Below, piece by piece: positions 61,324-64,000 of a stretch of 64,000 nt of DNA (positions are counted from its first letter, which is position 1; each line of letters starts with the position of its first letter). The translations under genes were made by a program, and so were the position numbers. The stretch is taken from NCBI RefSeq assembly GCF_000004075.3, contig NC_026660.2, positions 1,116,001 to 1,180,000 of the forward strand. The letters run 5' to 3'. The stretch comes from Cucumis sativus (taxonomy: Eukaryota; Streptophyta; Magnoliopsida; Cucurbitales; Cucurbitaceae). The notes beneath the pieces are model-generated. The model had not been told where the DNA came from. It did not search any database and worked only from the letters and a program-made list of their open reading frames with translations.

Positions 61324-63550
61324 TTCCGACTCCCTTTCACAACGTCAATATTCCCTATCTTCTCTGTGACGCTTTCCACATAAATTTAAGGTCTGAAACA
61401 GTAGACTTCCATATAATCAGACACCGGATTCGTAAAAAGAGTCGTTTTAAACTATTGAAATTAGAATTTTAAAACTAATATCGTGACGGCTACGTCCGGG
61501 TTGGTCAACAAAGAAAAGAAATTAATAATTAGGGGTTTGATTGATTCGTAGTTATTGAATTGATCATTCTTTTGTGAGGGGTTGGGTAGATATATGTCGT
61601 TTGGAATGATCCTGAAAGTGAAATATTCCTACGAAATTACTTCAGCGAAGATAATAAATCATCGTCATCTTTGCGACTTAATTTGCAGTCTCAAAACTTC
61701 ATTGAAAAGAAAAACGGTTACCTCGAAGTAAACAGAGGATTGAGCTTCAACTGGTTCAGAAATAATCTACAATTCTCTACTGCAAAGCCTCCAATGGCGA
61801 TCGTGGAGTGTACATCCATCTATTCCAATACTTCCTTCGTTTGTAAGAGCATTGTAACGTCAGCTTATTAAACAGATTATACTTTAATCAACTTATTAAA
61901 CAAAGGTTTTTATGTTTAAGAAGATGTAATTCATACACATCGTCGATTCTTTTTACAAAAGTTGTTTTAGATTTTTTTTACAAAAGAATTTTGATTTCGA
62001 TTTCGATTTTGTATTTGTAATTGTAATGTCATCCCCTTCAAATTAAGAAAATATTTGAATATAACACTCTATTAGGGCAGGTGTATTAATTATATATATG
62101 GCATTGCCCTTCTTATTTTAGCGAGTGTGAAACTAAATTCATCCATAGGATAATACTCAAAACTCTATGACTCTTTCTTCATCTTTCGTGCTCTTCCTCC
62201 GTTCTTTCTTGTAAGTTGTGACTTGTTCTCCTTCACTCTCTCGCATTCACGTTCCTCCTAACTTTATCACTTGTGCTTTGCTCCTCCTCCTCAATCTCTC
62301 ACTTGTGGTGTGATCGCTATTGTGAATCTTCATTGATGGCAACTGAGGGTTAGTATATGAACAATTCACACTTTCTTATGTGTTTTCACAATGACAAAAA
62401 GGTTTCATTATTTTCAAAATACAAGTAAATGTTGTTGTAATATGCAACTTTAGGTCATAAGAAAGAATTTTTTTTTTTTTAGGCAAACATGAAAGTTCAA
62501 AAACTAAATGTGTAATTGAATCTAATCATCATACTACAATATTGGCAGTTTTTTATGGAGAAAAATGTAAAAAAAATGTCTACTTTGATAACAAAAAATA
62601 TCAAGAATGCCAACATCAATAAAACTTGATAATCAGAAAAATTATGACAAAACATCGCTAAAAACCCTTTCTTGAAGTTATTGGCCATCAAGAAATTATA
62701 CTTTAGAGACCCGACTCACCCGAAACCGTTTCGTGGGAAAAGCTCTTTCATATGAATGAAATGCATATATCCATGTGTGAATAACTCAACTTCGTCAAAT
62801 AAGTGAAATATCAAGTCTTCCAATCTTTTTTGCCCATCATCTAGGATGAAAAAATAGTAAAGAAAAAAATTCTTTTCTTGATACTTTTCCAGCGTCAGAA
62901 TAAAGTAATATTGATATTTTTTGTTTACCAACTATTTTTTATAAACATCAAGATAGCTCTTTTTATTGTTGTTTTCTTTTTGCATGTGAAGAAAAGTATT
63001 TTATTTTTTGTGAATATATATTTCTACTGTTGGTTTTTTAATATCAGCAATACATTTTTGTTGATGTTTTTTACCCATCGATCACTATACCAATTTGAAA
63101 AACAAATTGGGTTAATTATTGGGACCCCTAATACATATGCAACCTATAATCAGCCACAAACAAACTTTTAATCTGAATTTTTTAAATTTATTTCATGAAG
63201 TAACTCATGGCATCTAACCTTAACAACAAATTACATCGAATCACTTGCATAAAGTTTGTAGCACAACCACAAACCAACAACTTCAAATAACTCCAAAGAA
63301 TAACTTTGCATTATCATAACCAGATACAAAAACCAGTTTCAAATCTGTACACTATGCATGCAACTAATAAATATCAACTTCACACACGTACAATTGACAA
63401 AAATTGAATTCTCCAACACATACAAATTAGATTAATGGATAGAACGTGGTTGGGTGCAAGATTTTCAATTTGAGTCAATATACATTCATTCATATAGTTT
63501 ATGCCATAAAAAAATCCACTACAATCGAAGTTGGTCAAGAATTGAAGAGG
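61324..63550. other. Intergenic DNA upstream of ATE1
   Basis: The left end contains the ATE1 promoter. A pyrimidine-rich TCTTCATC/CTCCTCCTCC stretch at about 62160-62310 looks like a leader but leads only to a two- or three-codon frame. No supported gene. An 18-base phrase TATACATTCATTCATATA occurs at about 63480 and again at about 63592. Confidence 0.45.
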
Positions 63551-63670
63551 TTAAAGAGGGTGTTTGACATACCAACATGAGATGAGTTGGTATACATTCA
63601 TTCATATATTGTTTGACCCACCATATGTTGAGGGGTTGAGTTGGTATATTATACTAACTCACTCCAACTT
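63551..63670. repeat. MITE-like segment with inverted ends
   Basis: Begins GAGGGTGTTTGACATACCAA and GAGATGAGTTGGTATAC, and ends GAGTTGGTATATTATACTAA followed by CTCACTCCAAC. The GAGTTGGTATA phrase occurs twice, and its complement-like ACTAACTCACTC near the right end faces the left part. It resembles short non-autonomous elements that begin with GGGTGTTTG. Boundaries are approximate. Confidence 0.4.
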
Positions 63671-64000
63671 TGTAATACCCGCATCTTCTATCTTATTTGC
63701 TTGATAAGTGTTGAGAAAGGCTAAAAGTTTGTCCAAAGATTCTCGAAACAAGTCAAGCAACTCGGGACGACATCCTAAAGTGTAGCAAAGAAAAGCAAGT
63801 ATCTCGAAAATGGTATCTCTGAACAAAGATATTGGAACTCGGTCTTGCTCGATCGAGAGGAAAGACAGAAAGTGTTTGAGTAAGAAATCTTGGGCAACCT
63901 TATGTGATCTTGGGTGATATTTGAGATAGAAGGTTAATCCTGAGCTAAGGCATGAACATCTAAGTGCTTATCGACTAAGATGAAGGACAAAAGGTTTTGG
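63671..64000. mobile_element. Possible start of an LTR, cut by the window edge
   Basis: TGTAATACCCGCATC at 63671 has the TG start and CCCG run typical of many plant Ty3/gypsy LTRs. The following sequence is more GC-balanced than the DNA to its left and continues to the end of the window. No coding region or right end is visible, so this is only a suggestion. Confidence 0.35.

Noticed and set aside
1-64000. Prokaryotic-type systems such as CRISPR arrays, operons or phage genes
   Set aside because: No regularly spaced repeats with unique spacers and no clustered intronless genes were seen; the window is plainly plant nuclear DNA.

Overview
The window is plant nuclear DNA. The genes carry many short GT-AG introns, the intergenic DNA is very AT-rich with microsatellites and decayed transposon pieces, and every recognisable protein is of flowering-plant type. 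Several AT-rich repeat families (one with a TCTATC/GATAGA inverted core, one a 'TTTGGTAACC'-type miniature element, one a miniature LTR element) recall repeats common in Cucurbitaceae, so a cucurbit is my best guess. That is inference from remembered repeat character, not a search.

Eight protein-coding genes and one tRNA gene can be modelled, and all eight have open reading frames that stay in phase across every proposed splice. From left to right they are: a WOX5-type homeobox gene (567-1356, minus); eIF3 subunit f (11762-14653, minus, 6 exons); tRNA-Lys(CTT) (14891-14963, plus); an HSPRO/Hs1pro-1-like gene (16391-17836, minus, intronless); an AUX1/LAX auxin influx carrier (34883-40564, plus, 8 exons); a small WIYLD-domain protein (43591-45604, plus, 5 exons, with an apparent GC-AG intron); an EGY2-type chloroplast site-2 protease (46854-52053, plus, 12 exons); a Yippee-like zinc-binding protein (54167-56550, plus, 5 exons); and the arginyl-tRNA--protein transferase ATE1 (57458-61323, minus, 6 exons).

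Between them lie two long gene-poor stretches, about 1.4-11.7 kb and 18.0-34.8 kb. They hold a probable solo LTR of Ty3/gypsy character (8560-9948) with a diverged relative at 30990-31700, a decayed minus-strand protein-like block (10190-10790), a decayed RNase-H-like (retroelement-type) block (29988-30289), a compositionally distinct block that might be organelle-derived (6600-7720), and MITE-like copies. A pair of TRIM-like miniature LTR elements sits in the leader of the WIYLD gene and in an intron of EGY2. The right edge (63671-64000) looks like the start of another LTR.

The genes do not form an operon-like functional unit. They are independent housekeeping, developmental and defence genes: root stem-cell transcription factor, translation initiation, defence/SnRK1 interaction, auxin uptake, chromatin-type domain, thylakoid proteolysis and N-degron pathway. 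I found no convincing new multi-gene system. The items most worth checking are the stand-alone WIYLD protein with its GC-AG intron, the TRIM pair, the long C-tract just after the EGY2 stop, and the G-box cluster in the gene desert.
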